From positions 1 through 64,000 of the forward strand of contig CBDCRZ010000127.1 in NCBI GenBank assembly GCA_965221135.1: a stretch of 64,000 bases of DNA, in the 5' to 3' direction. This DNA is from Sansalvadorimonas sp965221135. GTDB lineage: Bacteria; Pseudomonadota; Gammaproteobacteria; Pseudomonadales; Endozoicomonadaceae. Below are positions 34,946-42,493 of the stretch, piece after piece; position 1 is the stretch's first letter, and each line of letters starts with the position of its first letter. The position numbers and the translations under genes are program-made. The notes below the pieces were generated by a model, which had not been told where the DNA came from, searched no databases, and worked only from the letters and a program-made list of their open reading frames with translations.

Positions 34946-34987
34946 ATGAAGAATTTCGCCGAACGCCCTTATCGGGCCTCGAACTGA
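34946..34987 (+). pseudogene. Relic of a second JmjC gene 3' end
   Basis: ATGAAGAATTTCGCCGAACG and CCCTTAT match the end of the JmjC gene (33935-33961) at 24 of 27 bases, encoding MKNFAERPY versus MKDFAERPY, then a stop after RASN. It is all that remains of a related gene or duplication, next to tRNA-Pro. Confidence 0.6.
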
Positions 34988-35008
34988 AACTGGCATGAGA
35001 ATTGGCTG

Positions 35009-35085
35009 TGGTCGGCGAGAGGAGATTCGAACTCCTGACCCCAGCAACCCGAATGCTGTGCGCTACCAGACTGCGCCACTCGCCG
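35009..35085 (-). tRNA. tRNA-Pro(CGG)
   Basis: A 77-nt tRNA on the minus strand with acceptor CGGCGAG / CTCGCCG, encoded CCA (35009-35011), anticodon loop TTCGGGT (anticodon CGG) and T-arm GAGTTCGAATCTC. It marks the right edge of the accessory island. Confidence 0.94.
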
Positions 35086-35392
35086 GTTATTTATTGGTGC
35101 GTTTTATTGGTGCGTTGCGAGACAGCCGTTCGGGTTCTGGCCGTTTCAACGGGCTTCGAGTCTATGAAGCACATGAGTATTCTGCAACCGACTCTTTACA
35201 GTGATGGTTGATTCCCACTAGATGGCAGCAATAACAATCACTAAAATAGCGCATATTTTCAGTAAATAATCCTAACCGGAATTATTCATTTCATTTTGTT
35301 GCAGATTTGCTGACCTGTGTCTCTGTTCTGTTTGGTTGCCAGCGCTTAGGCTTTGCGCCCTTTTGTTCGATCCGGCGCATGAGCAACACACT
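35086..35392. other. Intergenic, short tandem duplication
   Basis: A 13-14 bp tandem duplication (TTTATTGGTGCG twice, near 35090-35117) follows tRNA-Pro on the plus strand. No gene was seen up to the glutaminase start. Confidence 0.45.
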
Positions 35393-36310
35393 ATGAGAGA
35401 TATCGAAACAATTCTTGGCACTCTACCCGAGGCTGTTTCAGCATTTATTGGTCAAGGACGAACCGCACAATACATCCCTGCTCTGGCTGGTGTTGCTGGC
35501 GATAAGTTTGGTATGGCAATCAGTACCGTTGATGGCTGTAACTATGTAGTAGGAGATGCAGAAGAATCCTTCTCCATCCAAAGCATCTCAAAAGTGTTTG
35601 GTCTTACCCAGGCCATTCATCATGCGGGTGAAACTGTCTTTACCCGAATAGGTGTTGAGCCCTCTGGCAACCCCTTTAATTCCATGTCCCAGCTGGAGCA
35701 TGAAAATGGCATCCCCCGCAATCCGTTCATCAATGCCGGAGCTCTGGTCATAGCGGATATTTTGCTGGACTACACCAACTCGCCTAAACAGGACTTTCTC
35801 GACTTTATCCGCAGGCTCTGCGGCAATCTGGATATACGTTACAACTCCGAAGTATTCCGTTCAGAGTATGACAATGGCCAGCGTAACACGGCCCTTGGAC
35901 ACTACCTGAAAAGCTTCAACAACCTGAAGAATCCTGTAGAAGAGGTTCTGGATTTCTACTTCTACCAGTGTTCCCTGAGTATGAGTTGTCTGGATCTGGC
36001 CAAAGCCGCCCTCTATCTGGCGACCGATGGCCTGCACCCCAAGTTCGATAACCCTGTGCTCTCCCCCCTGCAGACCAGACGTATCAACACCCTGATGATG
36101 ACCTGCGGCACCTATGATGAAGCCGGTGAGTTTGCCTTCCATGTCGGCTTACCATGCAAGAGTGGCGTCGGTGGCGGTATTGTGGCCATTATCCCTGGAA
36201 AAATGTCCATCTGCGTATGGAGCCCGGAACTGGGTAAAAAGGGTAATTCCCTGGCCGGCATGCAGGCTTTAAAGTTCTTTGTTGAGCAGAGTGGGCTGGC
36301 TGTATTCTAA
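35393..36310 (+). CDS. glsA: Glutaminase
   Basis: A 305-residue glutaminase of the GlsA/YbaS family that hydrolyses glutamine to glutamate and ammonia. The catalytic Ser-x-x-Lys is in ESFSIQSISKVFGL, and the family signatures GVEPSGNPFNSM and PRNPFINAGALV are present. A further conserved segment is CKSGVGGGIVAIIPG near the end. I use the ATG at 35393 (MRDIETILG), which matches the usual N-terminus; the frame is open 19 codons further. It stands alone upstream of the NhaC gene. Confidence 0.93.
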   Translation: MRDIETILGTLPEAVSAFIGQGRTAQYIPALAGVAGDKFGMAISTVDGCNYVVGDAEESFSIQSISKVFGLTQAIHHAGETVFTRIGVEPSGNPFNSMSQLEHENGIPRNPFINAGALVIADILLDYTNSPKQDFLDFIRRLCGNLDIRYNSEVFRSEYDNGQRNTALGHYLKSFNNLKNPVEEVLDFYFYQCSLSMSCLDLAKAALYLATDGLHPKFDNPVLSPLQTRRINTLMMTCGTYDEAGEFAFHVGLPCKSGVGGGIVAIIPGKMSICVWSPELGKKGNSLAGMQALKFFVEQSGLAVF

Positions 36311-36431
36311 GCCGCAGCCAGAAACTGGCAAAACCGGCGATCCTTTCCAATACTTGTGAGCCTGCAGCCCCTTAGGCTGCCGCCCGGGCACAGGCACCTG
36401 TCCAGGCTTTCAAGCTGGACAGGAGAAACAT

Positions 36432-38069
36432 TTGGACCGCCCGGATATAGATAGCTATGGCATAAATAGCTCTGACATAAATAGCCCTGAAATAAACAGC
36501 TCAGATGTAAATAGCTCTGAAGCTCGAACACCGAGAACAGTAATAAACGCTGCCGACAAACCAGTTACAAAAAAGCTCTCCAGAGAATCTCCCTCAGCTT
36601 TACAGGCCTTCCTGCTTCTTGGGTCTTTTCTGCTGATGGCCTGCACCTTCACCACCGTTCTCCACCTGCCTATTCTGCTGGCGCTGTTCTTTGGCTGGTT
36701 TATGGTGATTCTTCTGGGTCTGCATTTGGGGTATCACTACCGGGAACTGGAGGAAGCCGCGGTCTTTGGAATCTTCGAAGGCATGCCCGCCCTTCTAATC
36801 CTCTTTGCTGTGGGGGCAATGATCGGTACCTGGATGATTGGCGGCATTGTGCCCGGCATTATTTACTACGGTCTGCAGACTATTAACCCGGGTTATTTTT
36901 TACCCACCGCTTTGCTTATCTGCTCTCTTACGGCTCTTGCAACGGGCACATCCTGGGGAGCGGCTGGTACTGCCGGTGTCGCAATGATGGGTATAGGAAA
37001 TGGTCTGGGTATTCCCCCTGCGCTCACTGCCGGAACCGTGCTCTCTGGTGTTTACTTTGGTGACAAACTTTCCCCCTTTTCCGACAGTGTTCTTCTGGCG
37101 TCTTCCATTAATCAGGTTGAGATTCAGTCCCATATTCGCGGCATGCTTCCCATCAGCCTCAGTGCCTACATCATTACGGCTGTGTTATTCACTTTGACCG
37201 GGCTGAGCTTTGGTCAGTCAGGCGACCTGCTACAGATTCAGGAAATCACCACAACACTGCAAGCCCACTTTTCCATTACCCCACTGGTCTTTCTCCCTCC
37301 CCTTGTAGTACTGGTTCTGCTGGTCATGGGCAAACCCGCCTTCCCGGTACTGAGCTTTGGCTGTTTTCTCGGAATCATTTCGGCTATCGGCCTGCAGGGC
37401 ATCAGTCCTGCTGAGGCACTGGCTGGAGTTTGGGAGATACCTGCCCTGCAAACAGGAGTCGAAACTATTGACTCCCTTCTTAGTAGGGGCGGGATGTCGT
37501 CTATAATGACATCAGTCGCGATGATTACCTTTGCCCTTGGCTTTGGCAGCCTGCTGGTCAAGGTTGGTATTTTCAGTCTACTGGCCAAACGGCTGGACGC
37601 CTTTGTTACCAACGAGTTCCGCCTAACCAACTGCACGCTACTCGTCGCCTTTCTTGGTAATCTGCTTGGGAGTGCCATGTACGTTTCCCTGATACTTACA
37701 TCCAAGTTAATGGCCAGCACCTACGACGCATTAAGTGCAGACCGTCGTTTGCTATCACGGAATACCGAGTTTGGCGGAACCCTCACCTCGGCCATGGTGC
37801 CCTGGAGTGATAACGGCATATTTATGGCTGCCATCCTAGGTGTCGGCACTTTGAGTTACCTGCCCTATATGTGGCTCTCCTGGGTCACCATTGCGCTGGC
37901 TATTGGTGCATCAGCCCTCCGCACCCTGCAGGGCAGGAAAACTACTTTTCCCTCAGCAATCCCCTCTCCCTCAACAGGCAAAAGTCTCCGGCCTCAGGAG
38001 AGTAATGCGCTATTGAGCGAGGAACATGGCAAAGAAAACATCAAGAAGTGCGTTCAGGAGTCCTCATGA
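36432..38069 (+). CDS. nhaC: NhaC-family Na+/H+ antiporter
   Basis: A 545-residue inner-membrane antiporter of the NhaC family with about twelve hydrophobic segments. The conserved core WGAAGTAGVAMMG and VYFGDKLSPFSDSVLLAS is present, and a late SAMVPWSDNGIFMA. Translation probably starts at TTG 36432, 6 bp after AGGAGA. The first 35 residues are hydrophilic with five-residue repeats (INSSD, INSPE, INSSD, VNSSE) from 15-bp DNA repeats, not seen in other family members as far as I recall. Exchange of sodium for protons fits a marine lifestyle. Confidence 0.9.
   Translation: MDRPDIDSYGINSSDINSPEINSSDVNSSEARTPRTVINAADKPVTKKLSRESPSALQAFLLLGSFLLMACTFTTVLHLPILLALFFGWFMVILLGLHLGYHYRELEEAAVFGIFEGMPALLILFAVGAMIGTWMIGGIVPGIIYYGLQTINPGYFLPTALLICSLTALATGTSWGAAGTAGVAMMGIGNGLGIPPALTAGTVLSGVYFGDKLSPFSDSVLLASSINQVEIQSHIRGMLPISLSAYIITAVLFTLTGLSFGQSGDLLQIQEITTTLQAHFSITPLVFLPPLVVLVLLVMGKPAFPVLSFGCFLGIISAIGLQGISPAEALAGVWEIPALQTGVETIDSLLSRGGMSSIMTSVAMITFALGFGSLLVKVGIFSLLAKRLDAFVTNEFRLTNCTLLVAFLGNLLGSAMYVSLILTSKLMASTYDALSADRRLLSRNTEFGGTLTSAMVPWSDNGIFMAAILGVGTLSYLPYMWLSWVTIALAIGASALRTLQGRKTTFPSAIPSPSTGKSLRPQESNALLSEEHGKENIKKCVQESS
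36447..36523. repeat. 15-bp tandem repeats in nhaC N-terminus
   Basis: About five imperfect copies of a 15-bp unit (ATAAATAGCTCTGAC type) code for INSSD-like pentapeptides. The unit is a multiple of three, so copy-number change keeps the frame. Confidence 0.7.
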
Positions 38070-38102
38070 GGCTAAACACGCATCTCAGAAGCCCGCGTCT
38101 GG

Positions 38103-38111
38103 TGATATAAT
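38103..38111 (+). promoter_or_regulatory. Extended -10 promoter for the S1-domain gene
   Basis: TGATATAAT is a perfect extended -10 element 30 bp before the ATG at 38142; the -35 region is weak. Confidence 0.5.
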
Positions 38112-38141
38112 CCGCCCTATTTCCTCTTGCTGGCACAGACC

Positions 38142-39050
38142 ATGACCTATAAATCCCATACCGACGCCCTTGTTGGACATCACGAAAACCTTTCGCCCGA
38201 GGAAGACCTGCATGTCAAAATCGGTCAATGGAACACCCTGAAGATTGTCCGTGAGAAAGATTTCGGCGTGTATGTGGAAGGCGGCCAGTATGTCGATGTC
38301 CTGCTGCCGAAGCGCTATGTTCCCAAAAACAGCAAGGTCGGTGACGCAGTCGATGTATTTATCTACCTTGATTCCAATGACGACGTTATCGCCACCACCG
38401 AACGCCCAAAAGCCCTGCTCGGCGAGTTTGCCTGCCTCAAAGTAGAAGAAGTAAACAATGTCGGTGCCTTTCTGGACTGGGGTCTGCCCAAACAACTGCT
38501 GGTGCCTTTCAGCGAACAGAAAGTGCGTATGCGTGAAGGCCAGTACTACATCGTTTACATTTATCAGGAAGACCGTAACTGGCGTATCGTTGCCTCATCC
38601 AAGGTTGAGAAGTTCCTCGACCATCGCCCCCCTGAATACAAGCGGGGCCAGGAAGTCCCACTGATGATTACCGACCGTACCGATATCGGTTATATGGCAA
38701 TCATCAATAACCGCCACCAGGGCGTGATCTTCCATAACGATATCCACCAGCCTGTACGCATGGGCCTGAAACAACCCGGCTATATCAAACAGGTACGTCC
38801 TGATAATAAAATTGATCTGCTGCTCAACAAACCGACTGATTTTAAGTCCACGGATTTCAGTGACCAGATTCTGGACACAATGAAGAAACAGGGTGGTTTT
38901 CTGCCCATCCACGATAAAAGCTCTCCGGAAGAGATCAGCCGCTATTTCCGCACCAGTAAGCGTGTGTTCAAAATGGCAATTGGTGGGCTTTATAAAAACC
39001 GCAAGATAGTCATCGGTAAAGACGGTATCCGCCTGCCAGACTGCGATTAA
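38142..39050 (+). CDS. S1-like RNA-binding protein, CvfB/YitL type
   Basis: A 302-residue cytoplasmic protein of the CvfB family with three S1-like domains and a C-terminal winged helix. Visible are IGQWNTLKIVREKDFGVYVE (domain 1), VEEVNNVGAFLDWGLPKQLL (domain 2) and the third GYMAIINNRHQGVIFHNDI. The winged helix is at KSSPEEISRYFRTSKRVFK. CvfB influences expression of several genes in Gram-positives; the function here is unknown. Its start is placed at ATG 38142, five codons inside the open frame. Confidence 0.85.
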   Translation: MTYKSHTDALVGHHENLSPEEDLHVKIGQWNTLKIVREKDFGVYVEGGQYVDVLLPKRYVPKNSKVGDAVDVFIYLDSNDDVIATTERPKALLGEFACLKVEEVNNVGAFLDWGLPKQLLVPFSEQKVRMREGQYYIVYIYQEDRNWRIVASSKVEKFLDHRPPEYKRGQEVPLMITDRTDIGYMAIINNRHQGVIFHNDIHQPVRMGLKQPGYIKQVRPDNKIDLLLNKPTDFKSTDFSDQILDTMKKQGGFLPIHDKSSPEEISRYFRTSKRVFKMAIGGLYKNRKIVIGKDGIRLPDCD

Positions 39051-39078
39051 TACCTCATGTAATAAGAAGGATGAAAAC

Positions 39079-39738
39079 GTGTTAAAAAACCTGTTTACCC
39101 CCCTGTACACCCTGCTGCTCACGCTGTCTTTCGGGATTGTAACCACAGCCTATGCCCAACCTAACCCGGTTGTGGTGCTGGACACTTCTATGGGTCCGAT
39201 CACTGTCGAACTCAATGGAGAGCAGTCTCCTGCGACTGTGAAGAATTTCCTGGGTTATACTGATCGTGGCTTCTACGACGGCACGATTTTTCACCGTGTT
39301 ATCAAGGGCTTTATGGTTCAGGGCGGTGGCTTTGATAAGGATATGGCCAAGAAGAACACTCAGGCACCGATTCGTAACGAATCCAACAATGGCCTGAGTA
39401 ACAAGCGTGGCACCCTTGCCATGGCACGTACCAATGTTCCAGACAGTGCCACCAGCCAGTTTTTTATTAACCTGGTCGACAATACCTTTCTGGATGGCAG
39501 CGACGCAAAACCTGGCTACGCCGTATTCGGTAAAGTCATTAAGGGTATGGATGTCGTCGACAAAATTGGTGATGTGCGCACCACGCGGAAGGGTGGCCAC
39601 GGTGATGTTCCTGCCGAAACCGTCATCATTAAAAGTGTGAAATTTGTGTCGCCAGAAAAGGACGCAGCCGATGAGAAAAAATCAGCGGCTGACGAGAAAA
39701 AGCCAGATACCGCTTCCCCCGAAAAGGCTAAAAAGTAA
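39079..39738 (+). CDS. ppiA: Periplasmic cyclophilin
   Basis: A 219-residue peptidyl-prolyl isomerase with a signal peptide (to about residue 26, TTAYAQ). The cyclophilin core has FHRVIKGFMVQGGGFDKD and SATSQFFINLVDNTFLD, with catalytic Arg in FHRV. The C-terminal tail is lysine/glutamate/alanine-rich with a repeated AADEKK, unusual for PpiA. It starts at GTG 39079 after AGAAGG. It probably folds outer-membrane or periplasmic proteins. Confidence 0.9.
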   Translation: MLKNLFTPLYTLLLTLSFGIVTTAYAQPNPVVVLDTSMGPITVELNGEQSPATVKNFLGYTDRGFYDGTIFHRVIKGFMVQGGGFDKDMAKKNTQAPIRNESNNGLSNKRGTLAMARTNVPDSATSQFFINLVDNTFLDGSDAKPGYAVFGKVIKGMDVVDKIGDVRTTRKGGHGDVPAETVIIKSVKFVSPEKDAADEKKSAADEKKPDTASPEKAKK

Positions 39739-39774
39739 GACCAACAAATCACGAGTAATAAAGAACCAAACACC

Positions 39775-39816
39775 ATTCACACAAGCCTGTCAGCTAACGA
39801 ACCGGCTTGTGTGAAT
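39775..39816. terminator. Perfect 13-bp hairpin after cyclophilin gene
   Basis: ATTCACACAAGCC pairs with GGCTTGTGTGAAT across a 16-nt loop, between the convergent cyclophilin and acyltransferase genes. The T-run is weak, so termination strength is uncertain. Confidence 0.6.
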
Positions 39817-39856
39817 CGATTTGAAAGCAATAACAGCCCCATGAAAGACTGTGCAC

Positions 39857-40435
39857 CTATTTGGAAAGACTGGGATGCCTGCCCACAACGTCTTTATAAA
39901 ATTCCTGAATTTTTACCAGGTCTGCCTCATAGTCTCCGGTCGGCTGAAAGATCTGACTGATCCCTCCCACCTTCCGTTTAAAATCAAGAAAGCCCAGTGA
40001 AATCGGTACGCCTGCGCCGTGGGCAACATGGTAAAAACCACTCTTCCACTGCTTTACCTTACTGCGTGTCCCTTCCGGTGGGATTGCTACCACCAGTTCA
40101 CGACACCGGTGAAACTCATCAATCACCTGCTGTACCAGACCGTTAGCCTGCTTGCGATCAACCGGAATGCCGCCCAACCATGTCATGATGGGGCCCATTG
40201 GCCCCCGAAACAGAGAAGCTTTACCCATCCAGAACACTTTCACCTTCAGGCGAAAGGCAATAGCCAGTGTTAATGGGAAGTCCCAGTTACTGGTGTGAGG
40301 CGCTGCAATCAATACATATTTTTTCATCGTTGGTGCTTTGCCTTCAATAGACCAGCCCGCCAGCTTCAAACCCAGCCAACTAAGGCCGTTGAAAAAGTGG
40401 TTCACCACAGGTGTATCAAAAACGGTGCGTCTCAT
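39857..40435 (-). CDS. 1-acylglycerol-3-phosphate acyltransferase-like protein
   Basis: A 192-residue acyltransferase of the PlsC-like superfamily. The HxxxxD motif is APHTSNWDFPLT (residues 46-57), and the substrate loop is IPPEGTRSKVKQWKSG. It should move an acyl chain to a lysophospholipid in the inner membrane. Members of this short subgroup sit outside the main plsC gene; the exact acceptor is unknown. Convergent with the cyclophilin gene. Confidence 0.85.
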   Translation of the reverse strand: MRRTVFDTPVVNHFFNGLSWLGLKLAGWSIEGKAPTMKKYVLIAAPHTSNWDFPLTLAIAFRLKVKVFWMGKASLFRGPMGPIMTWLGGIPVDRKQANGLVQQVIDEFHRCRELVVAIPPEGTRSKVKQWKSGFYHVAHGAGVPISLGFLDFKRKVGGISQIFQPTGDYEADLVKIQEFYKDVVGRHPSLSK

Positions 40436-40882
40436 GGGTTATGTCTTCAGAAAGGGAGGCAGAGCGAAGTGTACTGTGAACACCTCTTTCGACCAACAGG
40501 GTTCACAAAAATGAACCGTTACCATAAGTAAACCTGTTTCTTTCTGTGACATTTTTTTAAGCATTACCGGGTGTCATATAACGGTAACACTAACAGAAGA
40601 TACTCCCGCCCCAAGAATGAAAAGTACAGGAAGCCGGTTTTTTCCTGCGCTCCTCACTCATATCAGACAAGTGTCATATGATCTGGCATATATGATGCTT
40701 CCATATAAGAAGCATGATGAAAGATTTCTGCAAAGTTTTATAAGGCCGGGCACTTTATTGTTTTCGGTCAAGAACAAACACATTCAAAAGGAATAAGCTG
40801 CCGTCCGAATTTAGGTAGTAACCACTACCTGCGGAAAAGTACCGCAGCTTACTAAAACGGACTACTGCTTGCGGAGCAGTTA
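40436..40882. other. Non-coding stretch with structured leader
   Basis: About 450 bp without a gene. The right third holds three hairpins reaching to the next start codon (listed separately). Left of that a possible AT-rich promoter area near 40660-40720 includes GCATATATGATGC and a matching GCATGATG, with no clear -35. Confidence 0.4.
40795..40882 (+). promoter_or_regulatory. Structured 5' leader with sequestered ribosome site
   Basis: Three hairpins follow one another: AGGTAGT/ACTACCT (40813-40830), CTGCGG/CCGCAG (40829-40847) and ACTGCT/AGCAGT (40864-40880). The GGAG ribosome site (40873-40876) lies in the third. An alternative long-range pairing AAGCTG (40795) with CAGCTT (40845) competes with the second hairpin, and GTCCG (40803) can pair with CGGAC (40858). 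Confidence 0.5.
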
Positions 40883-41095
40883 ATGAACAAACCAAAGACA
40901 GACCATATGATTGCTTACCTCCAGCGTATGGGGATTAAGCTGGCCAGCCTGGAACCCCAGTGCATTGAGGCAGAGTACTTTCGCAACATCTATAAAGTAC
41001 TGCCACGGGATCAGGTAATGTCACAGGGCAAGCCTCAGCGTCGCAAGACAGGTCACTCAGGCTTTCATGGCAAAGCTGTTGCGTCCCATGCCTAA
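40883..41095 (+). CDS. Small hypothetical protein under leader control
   Basis: A 70-residue protein (MNKPKTDHMIAYLQRMGIKL, then FRNIYKVLPRDQVMSQGKPQ and a basic tail). The N-terminal half is helical and looks folded; the tail HGKAVASHA is low in structure. No family is recognised. It follows the structured leader and ends before a terminator at 41167, so it is a single-gene transcript. Confidence 0.6.
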   Translation: MNKPKTDHMIAYLQRMGIKLASLEPQCIEAEYFRNIYKVLPRDQVMSQGKPQRRKTGHSGFHGKAVASHA

Positions 41096-41166
41096 AACCC
41101 GCGTCTCACCCCAACAGAGGGAGATGCCCATAAAGACTTCTCTATAAAGTCAGACGATCACCACAG

Positions 41167-41193
41167 AAAACCGCACAGGCTGCGGTTTTTTTG
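41167..41193 (+). terminator. Intrinsic terminator
   Basis: AAAACCGCA / TGCGGTTTT with a short loop and seven T residues, downstream of the small gene at 40883. Confidence 0.85.
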
Positions 41194-41311
41194 TGCCTGC
41201 CAATCCCCCTTCAGTGGGGTAAAAACGTCAGAAATATCCATTCAGCCCCTCTTGAGTCAGCCGAAACCTCTTACTTAACCGAGCCTCCGCTCACCGACAA
41301 GGAAGTAAGAT

Positions 41312-42244
41312 ATGAGACATCTGATTCTCGCACTCAGTACCACCGCTGCCCTGTTTGGGGCCTCTACCCTGCATGCCGACAGCAACCAGTGCCAGAGCCT
41401 GTTCATGAACCACAGTCATGCCGATGCCGTGATAACCTGCCGGAGTGCAGCAAAATCTGGCAACAATGAAGCCGCCTGGCTCCTTGGACAGATGAACAGT
41501 CAGGGGCTTGGCGTCCCTAAAAATGAAACCCGTGCCCTGGACTGGTTTCGTCAGGCTGCGACCGGCGGTCATGCTGATGCCCAGTACAACCTCGCAGTCA
41601 TGCTCGATATGGGCCACGGCATCCCCGAAGATAACCCCGCTGCCGTCAAATGGTACAGCCAGGCTGCTGAGCAGGACCATCTCCACGCCCAGCACAACCT
41701 TGCACTGATGTATGCCCACGGCGAAGGTGTTGAACAGAATTACAAGACAGCCCTGAAATGGACCCGAAAGGCTGCCGACAATGGCCTTGCTGAATCACAG
41801 TATCTGATGGGCCAGATGTACCGCGCCGGTGGCGAGCTTGTTCCTACCGACCCCAAGATAGCGCTGAGCTGGTTTACCAAGGCTGGCGAACAGGGACATG
41901 TGAAATCCCAACTGCTTTTAGGCCTGGCCTATGCCAAGGGTCAGGGCACAGAAGTGAACCCCAACCATGCTATGGACTGGTCACGGCAGGCAGCCTTTCA
42001 GGGCAGCCCGCAGGCCCAGTTCCTGCTGGGTATTCTTCACGCCCGTTACAGTGAAGACAATCAGGACCTGCAACAGGCAGCCGCCTGGCTGACAGTAGCT
42101 CTGGCCGGTGGTTTCTCGGAAGCCATGGAGCCTTTGCAGAAGGTCACTGCGGAACTCTCTAAAGAAGAGTTTCAAGAAGCCCAGCAAAGCGCTAAGGCTA
42201 TTATCGAGACTATTCAGCGCCAGGCACCCAGCATGGGAGTATAA
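41312..42244 (+). CDS. Sel1-repeat (SEL1-like) periplasmic protein
   Basis: A 310-residue protein with a signal peptide (MRHLILALSTTAALFGASTLHA, cut near 22) and about six Sel1-like TPR repeats. Each has the pattern AxxWxxxAAxxGxxxAQxxLxxMxxxGxG (for example ALDWFRQAATGGHADAQYNL). Sel1 proteins are protein-binding scaffolds; in host-associated bacteria some contact host factors, but this one may simply act in the envelope. It ends before a good terminator. Confidence 0.9.
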   Translation: MRHLILALSTTAALFGASTLHADSNQCQSLFMNHSHADAVITCRSAAKSGNNEAAWLLGQMNSQGLGVPKNETRALDWFRQAATGGHADAQYNLAVMLDMGHGIPEDNPAAVKWYSQAAEQDHLHAQHNLALMYAHGEGVEQNYKTALKWTRKAADNGLAESQYLMGQMYRAGGELVPTDPKIALSWFTKAGEQGHVKSQLLLGLAYAKGQGTEVNPNHAMDWSRQAAFQGSPQAQFLLGILHARYSEDNQDLQQAAAWLTVALAGGFSEAMEPLQKVTAELSKEEFQEAQQSAKAIIETIQRQAPSMGV

Positions 42245-42321
42245 GCACCCCGGCACAGGCGCTTAAGCTCAGCCTAAACAATCACCTGAGCTGATTTGAC
42301 CCTTTAATAATGCTACAAACC

Positions 42322-42350
42322 GCGGGAGCCTTAGGCTCTCGCTTTTTTTA
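42322..42350 (+). terminator. Intrinsic terminator
   Basis: GCGGGAGCC / GGCTCTCGC with a TTA loop and seven T residues after the Sel1 gene. Confidence 0.85.
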
Positions 42351-42368
42351 TCCCTCCGTGAAACACTT

Positions 42369-42408
42369 CTGACACATGACCGTCATCTTTCTGCCACCTT
42401 TTTGTCAC
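42369..42408 (+). promoter_or_regulatory. Tandem Pho boxes upstream of phoX
   Basis: Four PhoB half-sites lie at exact 11-bp steps: CTGACAC (42369), CCGTCAT (42380), CTGCCAC (42391) and TTGTCAC (42402). The consensus half-site is CTGTCAT. Two overlapping Pho boxes upstream of the phosphatase gene point to induction at low phosphate. Confidence 0.78.
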
Positions 42409-42493
42409 AAGAATCACAGATGCTACCGACCAATGGCTGAAGCAAGCCTTATCAAATTATAAATAATAACAGACAGCAGTCGTGAGGTTAGAG

